Source: an uncultured Hyphomonas sp. (GTDB lineage: Bacteria; Pseudomonadota; Alphaproteobacteria; Caulobacterales; Hyphomonadaceae). Taken from it: DNA of 64,000 nucleotides. The stretch spans positions 3,479,961-3,543,960 of the forward strand of contig NZ_OY782759.1 of assembly GCF_963678195.1 (NCBI RefSeq), given 5' to 3'. The first letter of the stretch is position 1. Every line of letters starts with the position of its first letter. The translations under genes and the position numbers were made by a program. This document shows, piece by piece, positions 45,226 through 54,484 of the stretch. A model generated the notes under the pieces. The model was given only the letters and a program-made list of their open reading frames with translations, did not search any database and was not told the origin of the DNA.

Positions 45226-46575
45226 TCAGCTGAGCGCGAGGCCCGCGAACAGATAGATCACCGAGGCCACACTGCCCGCCGCCACAGCATAAGGCAGCTG
45301 CGTCGCGACATGGCGGACATGGTCGCATCCTGCTGCAAGACTTGCGATGACGGTCGTATCGGAGATGGGCGAGCAATGGTCCCCGAAGACCCCGCCCCCG
45401 ATGACGGCTGCCAGCATCAGCTCCGGCGGAAAGCCCACGGCCTGCGCCACCGGCATCGCGATCGGCACCATGATCCCAAACGTGCCCCAGCTCGTCCCGG
45501 TCATGAACGCGGTCACCCCGGCGACGAGAAACACGGCCATCGGCACCACGGCCGCCGGCAGATAATCTGAAACGATTCCAGCCATGTAGGCGCCTGTGCC
45601 CAGCGCTTTGAGGCTCGCCCCGAAGGCGATGGCCAGCAGCAGAATGGTCACCGGCGGCACCATCTCGCCGATGCCGCGGAAGAAGCGCTCCTGGATTTCC
45701 GCGCTGGTGAAAACCTTGCTGACGCGCAGCATCACGGCCGCCAGCGCGATGGCGACGCACACGCCCCACAGGATCGACAGGCTGCCATTTCCGGCCAGCA
45801 TGTTGCCCTTCCCCGTCCAGGCCATGAACCCGATGGATCCGGCGACCATCACCAGCAAGGGCAGCCACATGTGAATGGCCCGGTTCGCCGGCGTATGGTC
45901 CACCGTCTCCAGCTCCGCCGCGCCCGGCCGCGCCGCCAGATCTGCTGTGCGCATGGGGCCAAAGGTCCGGTTGAGGAGCACGGTCGCATAGACGCCCAGA
46001 ATGGTCAGAATGGCATAGGCGTTCCACATCACCGTGCCTGCCACGATGCTGAGACTCTGCTCGCCATAATAGGGCTGCACCAGCGTCAGCACATAGGCGC
46101 CCCAGCCATTCAGCAGAATCAGGGCGGAGACCGGCGCAGAGGTGGAGTCGATCACATAGGCCAGCCGCTCGCGGGACAGCCCGTGCGTGTCGAACAGGCG
46201 CCGCCCCAGCACGCCAGAGCTGAGCAGGCTGACATTGGTTTCGACAAAGACCAGCGTGCCGGCGATGGCAGGCGCAAGGCCTGCGCGGCGCGGCGTAGAG
46301 GTCAGGCCCTTGCGGTCCAGCAGGCCGACGGTCGCATCGACGCCGCCGGACTCCCGCATGAACACGATGAGGGCACCGATCAGCAGGCAGAAAACCAGCA
46401 CCCGCGCATTGCCCGCGTCGGTCAGCACCTGCACCGACCGCTCCGCAGACATCAGCGAGCCCAGCACCGGATTGCCGCCCGCAATCAGGGTTTCGGATGC
46501 GATCAGGCCAAGGCCAAGCGCGACATAGACATTGCGCCATAGCGCCGCCACGACGATCGCCAGCACTGGCGGCAA
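45226..46575 (-). CDS. Na+/H+ antiporter, NhaC family
   Basis: A protein of about 450 residues with 11-12 helices. Family segments visible are LVFVETNVSLLSSGVLGRRL, APVSALILLNGWGAYVL, VTAFMTGTSWGTFGIMVPIAMP and GGGVFGDHCSPISDTTVIAS, the last two being NhaC signatures. The start is unusual. There is no ATG or GTG; the frame is open upstream through ...LEILTLLPPVLAI, which looks like genuine NhaC N-terminus. Initiation may therefore be at a CTG (46593, AAGGGG upstream) rather than the TTG at 46575. Confidence 0.88.
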   Translation of the reverse strand: MPPVLAIVVAALWRNVYVALGLGLIASETLIAGGNPVLGSLMSAERSVQVLTDAGNARVLVFCLLIGALIVFMRESGGVDATVGLLDRKGLTSTPRRAGLAPAIAGTLVFVETNVSLLSSGVLGRRLFDTHGLSRERLAYVIDSTSAPVSALILLNGWGAYVLTLVQPYYGEQSLSIVAGTVMWNAYAILTILGVYATVLLNRTFGPMRTADLAARPGAAELETVDHTPANRAIHMWLPLLVMVAGSIGFMAWTGKGNMLAGNGSLSILWGVCVAIALAAVMLRVSKVFTSAEIQERFFRGIGEMVPPVTILLLAIAFGASLKALGTGAYMAGIVSDYLPAAVVPMAVFLVAGVTAFMTGTSWGTFGIMVPIAMPVAQAVGFPPELMLAAVIGGGVFGDHCSPISDTTVIASLAAGCDHVRHVATQLPYAVAAGSVASVIYLFAGLALS

Positions 46576-46797
46576 CAGGGTCAGGATTTCCAGGGCGCGC
46601 CCCTTTTCAATTCAGCCTTCCACACGGTGCACCCTCACCCAGACCTGTGACTGCTGGCAAGAGGCCCGGGTGGAAGAAGCAGGCACATGCCTTTCCCGCA
46701 TCCTTAACGGGCAATCGGCTGCAATCCCGGTTCTGCTGGCAGCACGGGCTGGGCTGTGCTTAACTTTTCTCCAGTTTCGTGGAGGGAGGAAAACGGG

Positions 46798-49128
46798 ATG
46801 ACACGTCGTTCCAGGGCATTGATTGCTGCGAGCACGCTGGTTCTGGCAACGGCCTGTGCCAGCACCCCGAATGCCTCAAGCGGCAGCGATGACGCTGCGA
46901 GCGACAACTGGCTGGAAGCCGCCTGGCACTGGATGTTCCCGCCGGAAGCGCCGCCGCCTCCGCCACCCCCTCCTCCTCCTCCACCGCCGCCTCCGCCGCC
47001 ACCACCTCCCCCTCCGATTGTGACGGAGACGGTGGCCGGGTTCCCGCCGGGGGAACTCAGCGCGGTGATGCAGTCGAGCGGTGTGGACCCGTACGACCCA
47101 GGCAATCGGGAAGTGGTCCGCGCCTACCTGCTCGCGCACGGCGTCGCGTATGAAGAAACGGATGATGTCTTCCGCTATTTCGGGATCGACCCTGGCGAAC
47201 CGACCAGCCCGGTCGCTTCATCTTCAGGGAGCAGCAGCTCGTCCGGCCGCGACCGGAGCGATACCGGCTATGGCGACGGGTATGGCGAGCCCGGCGACAG
47301 GGAATACGAAAGCGAATACGAAGCCTATGACAGGGATTATCCGCCACTGGAGGCCCCCGTCGACTATCCGCCCTTGGAAGAAGAAGCGGTGATGCTGGAC
47401 GACAACATCATCGAATTCCTGCGCACGAGCGGGATAGAGGTACCGGAAGACGCGACACCGGAAGAACTGGAAGCGCTCCTCTATAAGGCGATTGAATTGG
47501 AAGACATTGCGCCTGCTGCGGGTCCGAGCAATATGTCCCAGTGCCAGGCCGAACTGGAAGATCCGGACACGATCAGCCTGATCTGTGAAATGTACGACCA
47601 GATCGGGGCCAACAGCCAGCTCAAGACTGCGAAGATCCCGGTCGGCGACGATCTGGCCGCCACGCTGAGACGGATTGCCGTTCAGGTGAGCGGCGGCATG
47701 GACCGTATGGAGCTGGGCAGGCCGGAGGCACGGCTTTGCGTCTGGAACATGGACAGCGTCGTCACCGAAGAAAACTATATGTATTTCGGCGATTGCGGCC
47801 TGTGGACGGAACCGCTCAGCAAGCTGGTCGAGGCGGGTGCCGGGAATTTCAATTCCGGCCGCGTGGCCCATCAGGCCCCGAACGAAATGGTGGTCGACCA
47901 GGCCTATTTCCTCGAAATCGCCATTCAGCCGCTGACCCAGAACATCTCGGTTGAAGCCGCCGATACGATGCTGACCAGCACGCTGGGCACCGGCCTCGCC
48001 CCCGGCAGCACGGAAACGCCCTTCGCCATCGAGTTCGATACGGTGAAAGCCTCGAAGATCATGTCAGCCACGCTGGAAGGCGATGACGAATTCGAGATCC
48101 GCGCCATGACGCCGGAACAGCAGGCCGTCCTGCCGGATGCGCCAACGGTGTGGAAATGGCGGGTTGTTCCGAAGGAAGACGGTTATGGCGCGCTCCGCTA
48201 CAACCTGTCCCAGAGCCTGGAAGTAGACGGGGAACGGTTCGAACGCTCCGTGAAAACGATTTGGCAGGATGTCGATATCACCACCATCGATGATTTGCTG
48301 GCAGACGATACGCCCGCCGCCCCGCGGGGTGCGCCTACCATGGCCAGCACGCTGGTCGCGCCGGCAGTCGACGGAAGCGCTGAAATCGCCCCACCCGCAG
48401 CTGATGCCGGGTGCACCTTTACGGTCGGAAGCGATCCGGACCGTTTCGCCATGGTCCTTTCGAACCTCGCCTATTCTCCGCCGATCAGCCGTCTGGCCGT
48501 CACACATGAAGATGGCGACCGGATCACCAATGCTCTGCTGGAGACCGGCTTCAGTGTCCAGCGCTGCCGGGATACGAGCCGCAGCCAGACACTGAGCGCC
48601 CTGCGCGAAGTGGGCCGCAAATCCCTTGCCCGCAAGCAGGCCGGCGCCCATCCGGCAACCTTCTTCTATTACTCCGGACACGGCGTGAACATCGACGGGA
48701 CCAATTATGTCCTGCCCGTGGACCTGCCGGGCGCCAGCACGGCGGAGATCGAGGATGGCGCGGTCAGCTTCGAGCAGATCTTCAACATCGTTTCGACCAC
48801 GGTCGCCTCGACCAGCTTCATCGTGTTCGATGCCTGCCGGACGGTGATGGACGATGAAAGCCGGGGCATGCTGCGCAGTTACCAGCCGGTCACCTGGTCG
48901 ACCGGCGTGTTCCAGGCCTATGCGACCGAGCCCGGCAAGACGGCCGCCGATGACGGGGCCTATTCCGAGGAACTGGCCCAGCGCATTCCCGCCGCCGGCT
49001 TGCCAGCGAACGTCCTGTTCAAGCGTGTGCAGGACGCCGTCGCCCGCCGCACCAATGAACAGCAGCACCCGAACTATATCGACCTGACGACTGGCGGGGA
49101 CTTCTATTTCCAGCCTGAACAAGAGTGA
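46798..49128 (+). CDS. Caspase-domain lipoprotein with polyproline linker
   Basis: The product has 776 residues. The signal peptide ends in the lipobox LATAC with Cys20, so the mature protein is lipid-anchored outside the cytoplasm. A 22-residue uninterrupted proline tract (52-73), written with all four Pro codons, follows. Next come a short conserved segment (about 78-135), an acidic Ser/Gly/Tyr-rich linker, a central domain of unknown type (about 215-510) and a C-terminal caspase-like peptidase domain (about 555-770). The catalytic dyad is visible: His628 in FYYSGHG and Cys680 in IVFDACR. GGAGGGAGGA precedes the ATG at 46798. An extracytoplasmic caspase is unusual; substrates are unknown. 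Confidence 0.85.
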   Translation: MTRRSRALIAASTLVLATACASTPNASSGSDDAASDNWLEAAWHWMFPPEAPPPPPPPPPPPPPPPPPPPPPPIVTETVAGFPPGELSAVMQSSGVDPYDPGNREVVRAYLLAHGVAYEETDDVFRYFGIDPGEPTSPVASSSGSSSSSGRDRSDTGYGDGYGEPGDREYESEYEAYDRDYPPLEAPVDYPPLEEEAVMLDDNIIEFLRTSGIEVPEDATPEELEALLYKAIELEDIAPAAGPSNMSQCQAELEDPDTISLICEMYDQIGANSQLKTAKIPVGDDLAATLRRIAVQVSGGMDRMELGRPEARLCVWNMDSVVTEENYMYFGDCGLWTEPLSKLVEAGAGNFNSGRVAHQAPNEMVVDQAYFLEIAIQPLTQNISVEAADTMLTSTLGTGLAPGSTETPFAIEFDTVKASKIMSATLEGDDEFEIRAMTPEQQAVLPDAPTVWKWRVVPKEDGYGALRYNLSQSLEVDGERFERSVKTIWQDVDITTIDDLLADDTPAAPRGAPTMASTLVAPAVDGSAEIAPPAADAGCTFTVGSDPDRFAMVLSNLAYSPPISRLAVTHEDGDRITNALLETGFSVQRCRDTSRSQTLSALREVGRKSLARKQAGAHPATFFYYSGHGVNIDGTNYVLPVDLPGASTAEIEDGAVSFEQIFNIVSTTVASTSFIVFDACRTVMDDESRGMLRSYQPVTWSTGVFQAYATEPGKTAADDGAYSEELAQRIPAAGLPANVLFKRVQDAVARRTNEQQHPNYIDLTTGGDFYFQPEQE

Positions 49129-49138
49129 CCGGCATAAA

Positions 49139-49174
49139 GAAACCGCCTGCTCCCCCTACGGCGCAGGCGGTTTC
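49139..49174. terminator. Bidirectional stem-loop between two convergent lipoprotein genes
   Basis: A perfect 12-bp stem GAAACCGCCTGC / GCAGGCGGTTTC with a 12-nt loop, starting 10 bp after the caspase stop. The T-tract is short, so termination efficiency is uncertain. Confidence 0.65.
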
Positions 49175-49206
49175 CGCTGTCAGTCCCAGCCCCCTGGGCG
49201 CAGCGA

Positions 49207-49803
49207 TCAGTAACGCAGGGGCGACTCTTCTTTCTTCGGCTCTTCCGGTGCCGGCACCGGATCGGGCGTGCCCTTGATCAGCGTGTCTTCCGGCGTCACG
49301 CCGGAGCTGGCCGCGGCGCAGCAACGGACCTGCATCTCCAGCACCTTGCTGTTGAAGCGGCACTGCTGGTCGTTGATTTCGCGCATGATCGACATGCCGC
49401 CAGCGCGATAGGTGTAGCGCGTCTGGGTGCAGCTGGTCAGCGTGAAGCCCGGACGGCAGGTGCCGATCGCAGAATTCTGGATGGTGCGCGTTTCGCAGAC
49501 GACATCGTCTGTCTTGTTGGCCGCTTCCTCGGCCCGCGCCATGGCTGCGGCGGCGAGTTCCTTCGCCTCTGCAGCCGCGGTTGCCGCCCCATCGGCGACG
49601 TTGCGCGCCTGGGACAAGCGCATGTCGGTATCAGCCAGCGCAACAGATTGCCCGTCGATTTCGACTTTCAGCTTGCAGACGCCTTCGTCCTGATGGTCCG
49701 GAACGGCGCAGTATTGCGCGACCGTCTGTTCCTTCGGAATACCCTGGCAGGCAGCCACTCCGGCTGCGAGCGCCACGGCGGCGATAAGTCCTGATTTAGC
49801 CAT
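49207..49803 (-). CDS. Lipoprotein of unknown function
   Basis: A 198-residue protein. The lipobox is GVAAC with Cys19. An Ala/Glu-rich coiled-coil segment (about 62-100) follows. The C-terminal part contains six cysteines, including TCRPGFTLTSCTQTRYTYR and a CC pair, which suggests disulfides in the periplasm. The ATG at 49803 has GGAGG 6 nt upstream; the open frame to 49926 would overlap the ABC permease. No family is recognised. Confidence 0.7.
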   Translation of the reverse strand: MAKSGLIAAVALAAGVAACQGIPKEQTVAQYCAVPDHQDEGVCKLKVEIDGQSVALADTDMRLSQARNVADGAATAAAEAKELAAAAMARAEEAANKTDDVVCETRTIQNSAIGTCRPGFTLTSCTQTRYTYRAGGMSIMREINDQQCRFNSKVLEMQVRCCAAASSGVTPEDTLIKGTPDPVPAPEEPKKEESPLRY

Positions 49804-49889
49804 TCGAGGCCTCCGTACTGTCCAGCCCGGTCGGGACTTTGGGCTTTTGACAGCAGGAGGGTCAACCTCACTCGCTGCTAAGGCGAGTC

Positions 49890-50753
49890 TCAGGCCTTGA
49901 GTTTGTAACCTGAACGGAACAGCCACCAGACCGCCAGAACCGAGATGGCGGAGAGGGCCCCGGTATAGGCCATGCCTGTCCAGATGGACGAGTTGGACAC
50001 GCCGAGGAAGCCGTAGCGGAAGCCGTCAATCATGTAGAAGAACGGGTCCATATGGGCCAGGAACTGGAAGGGCGGCGTCATCACCTTGATGTCGTAGAAG
50101 GTGCCCGACAGGAAGGTCAGCGGCACAATCACGAAATTGGTCACGGCGGAAAGGTGGTCGAACTTGTCGGCCCAGATACCGCCGATTGCGCCAAGCCCGC
50201 CGAGCACGATGGCGGACGTCAGGCTGAACCAGATGATCGGCCAGACATGGGCCACAGACAGGTTCGCCAGGCCGCTCAGCTGGATGCCAATTGCGGAAAT
50301 CAGCGCCACGAGCAGGCCACGCACAATCGATCCGCCGAGGAAACCGGCCGTCAGCTCAAGCGGCGACAGCGGCGGCATCAGGAAGTCGACATAGGTGGAA
50401 TTGAACTTGGCCTGCACCAGGCTGGAGCTGGTGTTCTGGAAGGCGTTCTGCAGGATCGCCATGACGATCAGGCCGGGGGCCAGGAAGTCATTATAGTTCA
50501 GGCCCGCGAAATCGCCCGTCAGGTTCCCCCGGTCGCCGAATGCCAGCTTGAACACGGTCATGAAGAGGAGCGTTGTGACCACAGGTGCCAGGATGGTCTG
50601 CATCCACACCTTCATAAATCTGCCCACTTCCCGTTTGAAAAGCGTCCAGAGGCCAAGCCCGTTCACTGCGCCATACTGGCGGACATTGAGGCTGGCAGAA
50701 ACGGAAACGTCCGGTGCGGGCGCCGATGCGGCGGAGGAGTCGGTCGAAGTCAT
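49890..50753 (-). CDS. ABC-2 type transporter permease
   Basis: A 287-residue inner-membrane subunit. An N-terminal cytosolic tail (about 30 residues), an amphipathic elbow (LWTLFKREVGRFMKVW), six helices and the ABC-2 signature region (PLTFLSGTFYDIKVMTPPFQ) are visible. It probably belongs to the polysaccharide/lipid or drug-export branch. The ATP-binding partner is not adjacent on either side, so it must be encoded elsewhere. Confidence 0.83.
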   Translation of the reverse strand: MTSTDSSAASAPAPDVSVSASLNVRQYGAVNGLGLWTLFKREVGRFMKVWMQTILAPVVTTLLFMTVFKLAFGDRGNLTGDFAGLNYNDFLAPGLIVMAILQNAFQNTSSSLVQAKFNSTYVDFLMPPLSPLELTAGFLGGSIVRGLLVALISAIGIQLSGLANLSVAHVWPIIWFSLTSAIVLGGLGAIGGIWADKFDHLSAVTNFVIVPLTFLSGTFYDIKVMTPPFQFLAHMDPFFYMIDGFRYGFLGVSNSSIWTGMAYTGALSAISVLAVWWLFRSGYKLKA

Positions 50754-51036
50754 GGCGACGTATGTAGGCGCATTTCAGGCGCTGTGCGAGGCCTGAAATA
50801 CGGAGTTTTTCTGAACCCAGCCATGAACTTGCCGTCGGAAGGAGAATTCCACAGGCGTCAACTTTTTAACCACAATATGTAGAAAGCCTGTGGAAAGGCC
50901 GTCCCGCATGTTGTGTTTCGTTTCGCCATGGATACGATATATAGGTGCTGAGCGGGGTGGCGCGTAACTGCCATCTCAACATATAGGGGCTGACGGACCT
51001 GAGTGTCGGGTCTGTACCAAGCAGGAAGGTGAATGC

Positions 51037-51570
51037 ATGTCCTGGACTGATGAACGCGTGAGTACGCTTAAAAAACTCTGGGCAGAGGGGCACTCGGCCT
51101 CCCAGATCGCAAAGCAGCTTGGCGGCGTGACCCGTAATGCCGTGATCGGCAAGGTCCACCGTCTTGGCCTGTCGGGCCGCGCCACACCTTCCCGGCCGGT
51201 CAAACGCCCGCCACGCCTGGCCCGGCCGAAGCCCCGCGTGCTGCCGGACGGTTCGGTCAAGGTGGCCGCGCCGCAGGCCCCGGAACGGCCTGCAGAAGCG
51301 CCGCGGACAGTCGTCGAGCGCCAGGAACCGCTGGCGCCTCTGCCGCCGCTGACCATGGCCGATGGCGAACCGGCAACGATTCTGACGCTGCGGGATTCCA
51401 TGTGCAAATGGCCGATCGGCGACCCGGCCGATCCGAAATTTGCCTTCTGTGGCCGCAAGGCCGACTGCGGCCCGTACTGCGCAGAGCATGCGAAAGTCGC
51501 CTTCCAGCCCGCTCGCAAGCGGGATTCCAAACGCGGTGAATATGACTACGTCCGCCGCATCGCTGGCTGA
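51037..51570 (+). CDS. gcrA: Cell-cycle regulator GcrA
   Basis: A 177-residue protein beginning MSWTDERVSTLKKLWAEGHS, the GcrA HTH (about residues 1-45, ending GKVHRLGLSGR). A basic/proline linker and a C-terminal sigma70-interacting domain with conserved cysteines (MCKWPIGDP, FCGRKADCGPYC) follow. In Caulobacter GcrA activates promoters methylated at GANTC during S phase. I saw no GANTC in the roughly 140 bp upstream, and only partial DnaA-box-like sequences in the 283-bp gap. A strong terminator isolates it from irr. Confidence 0.95.
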   Translation: MSWTDERVSTLKKLWAEGHSASQIAKQLGGVTRNAVIGKVHRLGLSGRATPSRPVKRPPRLARPKPRVLPDGSVKVAAPQAPERPAEAPRTVVERQEPLAPLPPLTMADGEPATILTLRDSMCKWPIGDPADPKFAFCGRKADCGPYCAEHAKVAFQPARKRDSKRGEYDYVRRIAG

Positions 51571-51597
51571 TCAGCCCCGGCCGCAACGGCGAACGGA

Positions 51598-51628
51598 AAG
51601 CCCCCGGATGATTTCCGGGGGCTTTTTT
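51598..51628 (+). terminator. Intrinsic terminator after gcrA
   Basis: A perfect 11-bp stem AAGCCCCCGGA / TCCGGGGGCTT with a 5-nt loop is followed by TTTT. Placed 28 bp after the gcrA stop. Confidence 0.88.
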
Positions 51629-51681
51629 ATTGCTGCCGACGCCTTCTTGCAGGACGCCGGCCCGGGAATTAGTTTGCCGAC

Positions 51682-52086
51682 ATGCCGGATTTCGACGCCA
51701 CCTCCTTCCTGGAAAAGCTGGGCCTGCGCGCAACGCGCCCCCGGCAGGCGATCGCGCGCATTCTGTTTGCCGACGGGCAAAACCGGCACGTCACCGCAGA
51801 ATGGCTGGCGGGAGAGATCAACCAGCAGGGCGAACCCGTGGCGCTGGCGACGATCTACAACACACTCCACAGCCTGGCGGATGCCGGCGCCCTGCGCATG
51901 GTGCGCGGCACAGGCCAGGACAATATCGTCTTCGATACCTACACCCGGCCGCACCACCATTTCCTGGATGAGAAGACAGGCGAACTGACCGACATTCCGG
52001 ACGGCGCCCTGTCTATCGACGCCCTGCCCACTGCACCGGAAGGCCGGACCATCGCCGGGTATGACGTCGTTATTCGCCTGCGGTGA
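51682..52086 (+). CDS. irr: Fur-family iron response regulator Irr
   Basis: A 134-residue Fur-superfamily protein. The winged helix (about residues 10-80) includes RHVTAEWLAGEI and PVALATIYNTLHSLADAGAL. The HHH cluster (YTRPHHHFLDEKTGELTDI) and the C-terminal IAGYDVVIRLR match rhizobial Irr rather than Fur or PerR. Irr controls haem and iron genes and is tuned by haem. The N-terminal haem-regulatory motif of Bradyrhizobium Irr is absent, as in most Irr proteins. Confidence 0.85.
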   Translation: MPDFDATSFLEKLGLRATRPRQAIARILFADGQNRHVTAEWLAGEINQQGEPVALATIYNTLHSLADAGALRMVRGTGQDNIVFDTYTRPHHHFLDEKTGELTDIPDGALSIDALPTAPEGRTIAGYDVVIRLR

Positions 52087-52307
52087 CTGCAGGTTGCAAG
52101 ACAACGAGCCGCAAATCCCGGCTTGTCCTTCAGGAATAAACAAGTGATCAGCCGCGCGAAGCATGCTATAATTCGCGCAGATCGAATGCCTGAATCTGTT
52201 GCAAAAATAACAGTAAGCAGAGAACACTCTCGCTGCCGTGTTTTACTTGGGCGCTTCGCTGTGTAGAGTTTGATTCTTGATGAAATCGCGGTTCGGGGGA
52301 ACCTACA

Positions 52308-53081
52308 TTGCTGGCTGATCTTATCTCGGGTGAGTTGCCATATCTGCGTCGATACGCCCGCGCGCTGCTTGGCACCCGCAGTGCCGGCGACGCGGCAGTC
52401 GAAACGATGCTGGAAACCAAAATGATGGTTTTCCTGAGCAAGCAGCAGACCCCCACACAGCGCAAAGACCTCTTCCGCGCCCTTGATGAAACCATCATGG
52501 AGGAGCTTTCGGACGGGAAGCTCAACCAGGAAGTGGCCAAGATCCTGCGCACCATGACAACGGATGAACGCCGCGCCGTGATGCTGACAGCGGTCGAGGG
52601 GTTCAGCATTTTTGAAACAGCCGAAATCCTGTGCACATCAACAGGTTTTGTCGAAGAAGCCCTCACCGAAGCCGAAACCTCGCTGAAGACGGCGCTGGCA
52701 ACCACGGTTCTCGTGATTGAGGATGAAATCCTGATCGCTGAAATGCTGGCCGGGATCGTTCTGGACGCCGGGCATTCGGTCCTGGGCATCGCCACAACCC
52801 ATCGTCAGGCCGTGGAGCTTGCCGGCTCCGGAGAGTTTGGCCTGATCCTGGCAGACATCGCCCTGGCCGATGGCTCGTCCGGAGCGGAAGCCGTACAGGA
52901 AATCCAGCTCAGCCTGCCCCGGCCTGTGCCGGTCATATACATCACCGCCTTCCCGAAACGCCTGCTGACCGGGGAGCCCACCGAACCGGCCTTCCTGATC
53001 CCCAAACCCTTCCTGCCCCGACAGGTGCGTGCGATGGTGGAGCAGGCCGTGATGGCAGCCTATCTGGAAGAACCCCATTAG
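52308..53081 (+). CDS. phyR: General stress response regulator PhyR
   Basis: A 257-residue anti-anti-sigma factor. An N-terminal ECF-sigma-like domain (about 5-125, LPYLRRYARALLGTRSAGDA...) is fused to a C-terminal receiver (about 131-250). Phospho-acceptor Asp183 is in LILADIALADGSSG, the Thr/Lys partners in YITAFPKRLLTGE and FLIPKPF. The start is TTG with GGGGGAA 6 nt upstream; there is no in-frame ATG nearby. A TATAAT hexamer is at 52167. The usual nepR-ecfG neighbours are missing; a NepR-like gene is 27 kb away at 25236. Confidence 0.92.
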   Translation: MLADLISGELPYLRRYARALLGTRSAGDAAVETMLETKMMVFLSKQQTPTQRKDLFRALDETIMEELSDGKLNQEVAKILRTMTTDERRAVMLTAVEGFSIFETAEILCTSTGFVEEALTEAETSLKTALATTVLVIEDEILIAEMLAGIVLDAGHSVLGIATTHRQAVELAGSGEFGLILADIALADGSSGAEAVQEIQLSLPRPVPVIYITAFPKRLLTGEPTEPAFLIPKPFLPRQVRAMVEQAVMAAYLEEPH

Positions 53082-53131
53082 AGGCGCCTGAGGGCCTCGC
53101 CTTCCCCGGCAAAGACCGCTAAGCCCGGCTG

Positions 53132-54466
53132 ATGGCTGACACACCGGACAATATCTACGCGGCCCCGGCCCGCTGGGTTGCAAGCGGCGCCGGCGCACAG
53201 GGAAACCTGTTCCTGACCGGACGCGCCGGCACCGGCAAAACCACAATGCTGCGCAAATTCCTGTCCCAGGCCGGTGACAGCGCCATCGTCTTGGCCCCGA
53301 CCGGTGTGGCGGCCATGAATGCCGGCGGGCAGACCATCCATTCCTTCTTCAAATTCCCGCCACGCCTGATCGAACCCACGGACATCAAGCGCCTGCGCTC
53401 GACCCGCCTGATCAAGGCCATCGACACGATGATCATCGACGAGATTTCGATGGTCCGGTCCGACATGCTGGATGCGATCGACAAATCCCTGAAGCTGAAC
53501 CGGGCCTCCAAACGCCCCTTTGGCGGGGTACGGATGATCCTGTCCGGTGACCTGCACCAGCTACCGCCCGTCGTGTCGAACCAGGAAGCCCCGATCCTGA
53601 AGGAGCGCCATGGCGGGCAATACTTCTTCAATTGCGCCGCGTTCCGCGAAGCCGAGTTTGCGCTGCTGGCATTGAAGCATGTGTTTCGCCAGGAAGACCC
53701 GCGCTTCCTGGCCCTGCTGGGAGCGCTGCGCACCGGCCGGGTGACCCCGGCGGATGAAGCCACCCTGCATGGCCTCGTGTCCCATCGCTCTGCGGCCGAT
53801 GCCTCCGAAACCCATGTCGTGCTGACCCCCAACAATGCGAATGCCTTCCGCATCAACCAGGCCCGCCTGGACGATCTGCCGGGCAAGCCCCACCCCTTCT
53901 ATGCAGACGTTCAGGGACAATTCGATGAAAAGGCCTACCCCACTGAGGCCGAACTGGAACTGAAAGAAGGCGCGCGGGTCATGCTGATCCGCAACGACCC
54001 CGAAGGCCGCTGGGTCAACGGCTCCCTCGCGGTCGTGGCCGGGTTCACCAGCAAGAGCGTGATCGTCGACATCGACGGGCACGCTTATGAAATCGAACCT
54101 GCGGCGTGGGAAAAATACCGCTACGAACTCGACCCGGAATCCAAGAAGGTGAAGCGCGAAGTCGTCGGCACGTTCAAACAGATGCCTCTGCGGCTCGCCT
54201 ATGCTGTCACGATCCACAAGGCGCAGGGCCTGACACTGGACAAGGTCTATATCGATTTCGACCATGGCATGTTCGCGCATGGACAGACCTATGTGGCCTT
54301 CTCGCGCGCACGCACGCTGGAAGGGCTGGAGATCAGCCGCCCGCTGCGTCCACGCGACCTGGTGTTCGATCGAGAAGCATTCGCTTTCGGGAAACTCGAA
54401 ACGATCGAGGACACCGATGCCTACCTGCTGGCGAAGTTCGCCCGGGATGACACAGTCCTTCTCTGA
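53132..54466 (+). CDS. PIF1-like superfamily 1B helicase
   Basis: A 444-residue ATPase. Walker A is TGRAGTGKTTMLRKFL (about 29-44), the Walker B box is IIDEISMVRSDMLDAID, Q-type motif III is LSGDLHQLPPV and the C-terminal motifs are TIHKAQGLTLDKVYIDF and YVAFSRARTLEGL. It matches the bacterial PIF1/RecD2-like group that unwinds 5'-3' and processes forked or G-rich DNA. The gene starts 50 bp after phyR and may be co-transcribed. Confidence 0.88.
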   Translation: MADTPDNIYAAPARWVASGAGAQGNLFLTGRAGTGKTTMLRKFLSQAGDSAIVLAPTGVAAMNAGGQTIHSFFKFPPRLIEPTDIKRLRSTRLIKAIDTMIIDEISMVRSDMLDAIDKSLKLNRASKRPFGGVRMILSGDLHQLPPVVSNQEAPILKERHGGQYFFNCAAFREAEFALLALKHVFRQEDPRFLALLGALRTGRVTPADEATLHGLVSHRSAADASETHVVLTPNNANAFRINQARLDDLPGKPHPFYADVQGQFDEKAYPTEAELELKEGARVMLIRNDPEGRWVNGSLAVVAGFTSKSVIVDIDGHAYEIEPAAWEKYRYELDPESKKVKREVVGTFKQMPLRLAYAVTIHKAQGLTLDKVYIDFDHGMFAHGQTYVAFSRARTLEGLEISRPLRPRDLVFDREAFAFGKLETIEDTDAYLLAKFARDDTVLL

Positions 54467-54484
54467 CACCTGGCCTTAAAAGCC

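Noticed and set aside
46948..47020. Repeat-like CCG/CCT tract as a microsatellite or CRISPR
   Set aside because: It is an in-frame polyproline stretch with mixed codons inside the caspase lipoprotein, without spacers or palindromic repeats.
52298..52320. EcfG-type promoter (GGAAC) just before phyR
   Set aside because: GGAAC is present at 52298 but no CGTT follows at 16-17 bp, and the position is immediately upstream of the start codon.
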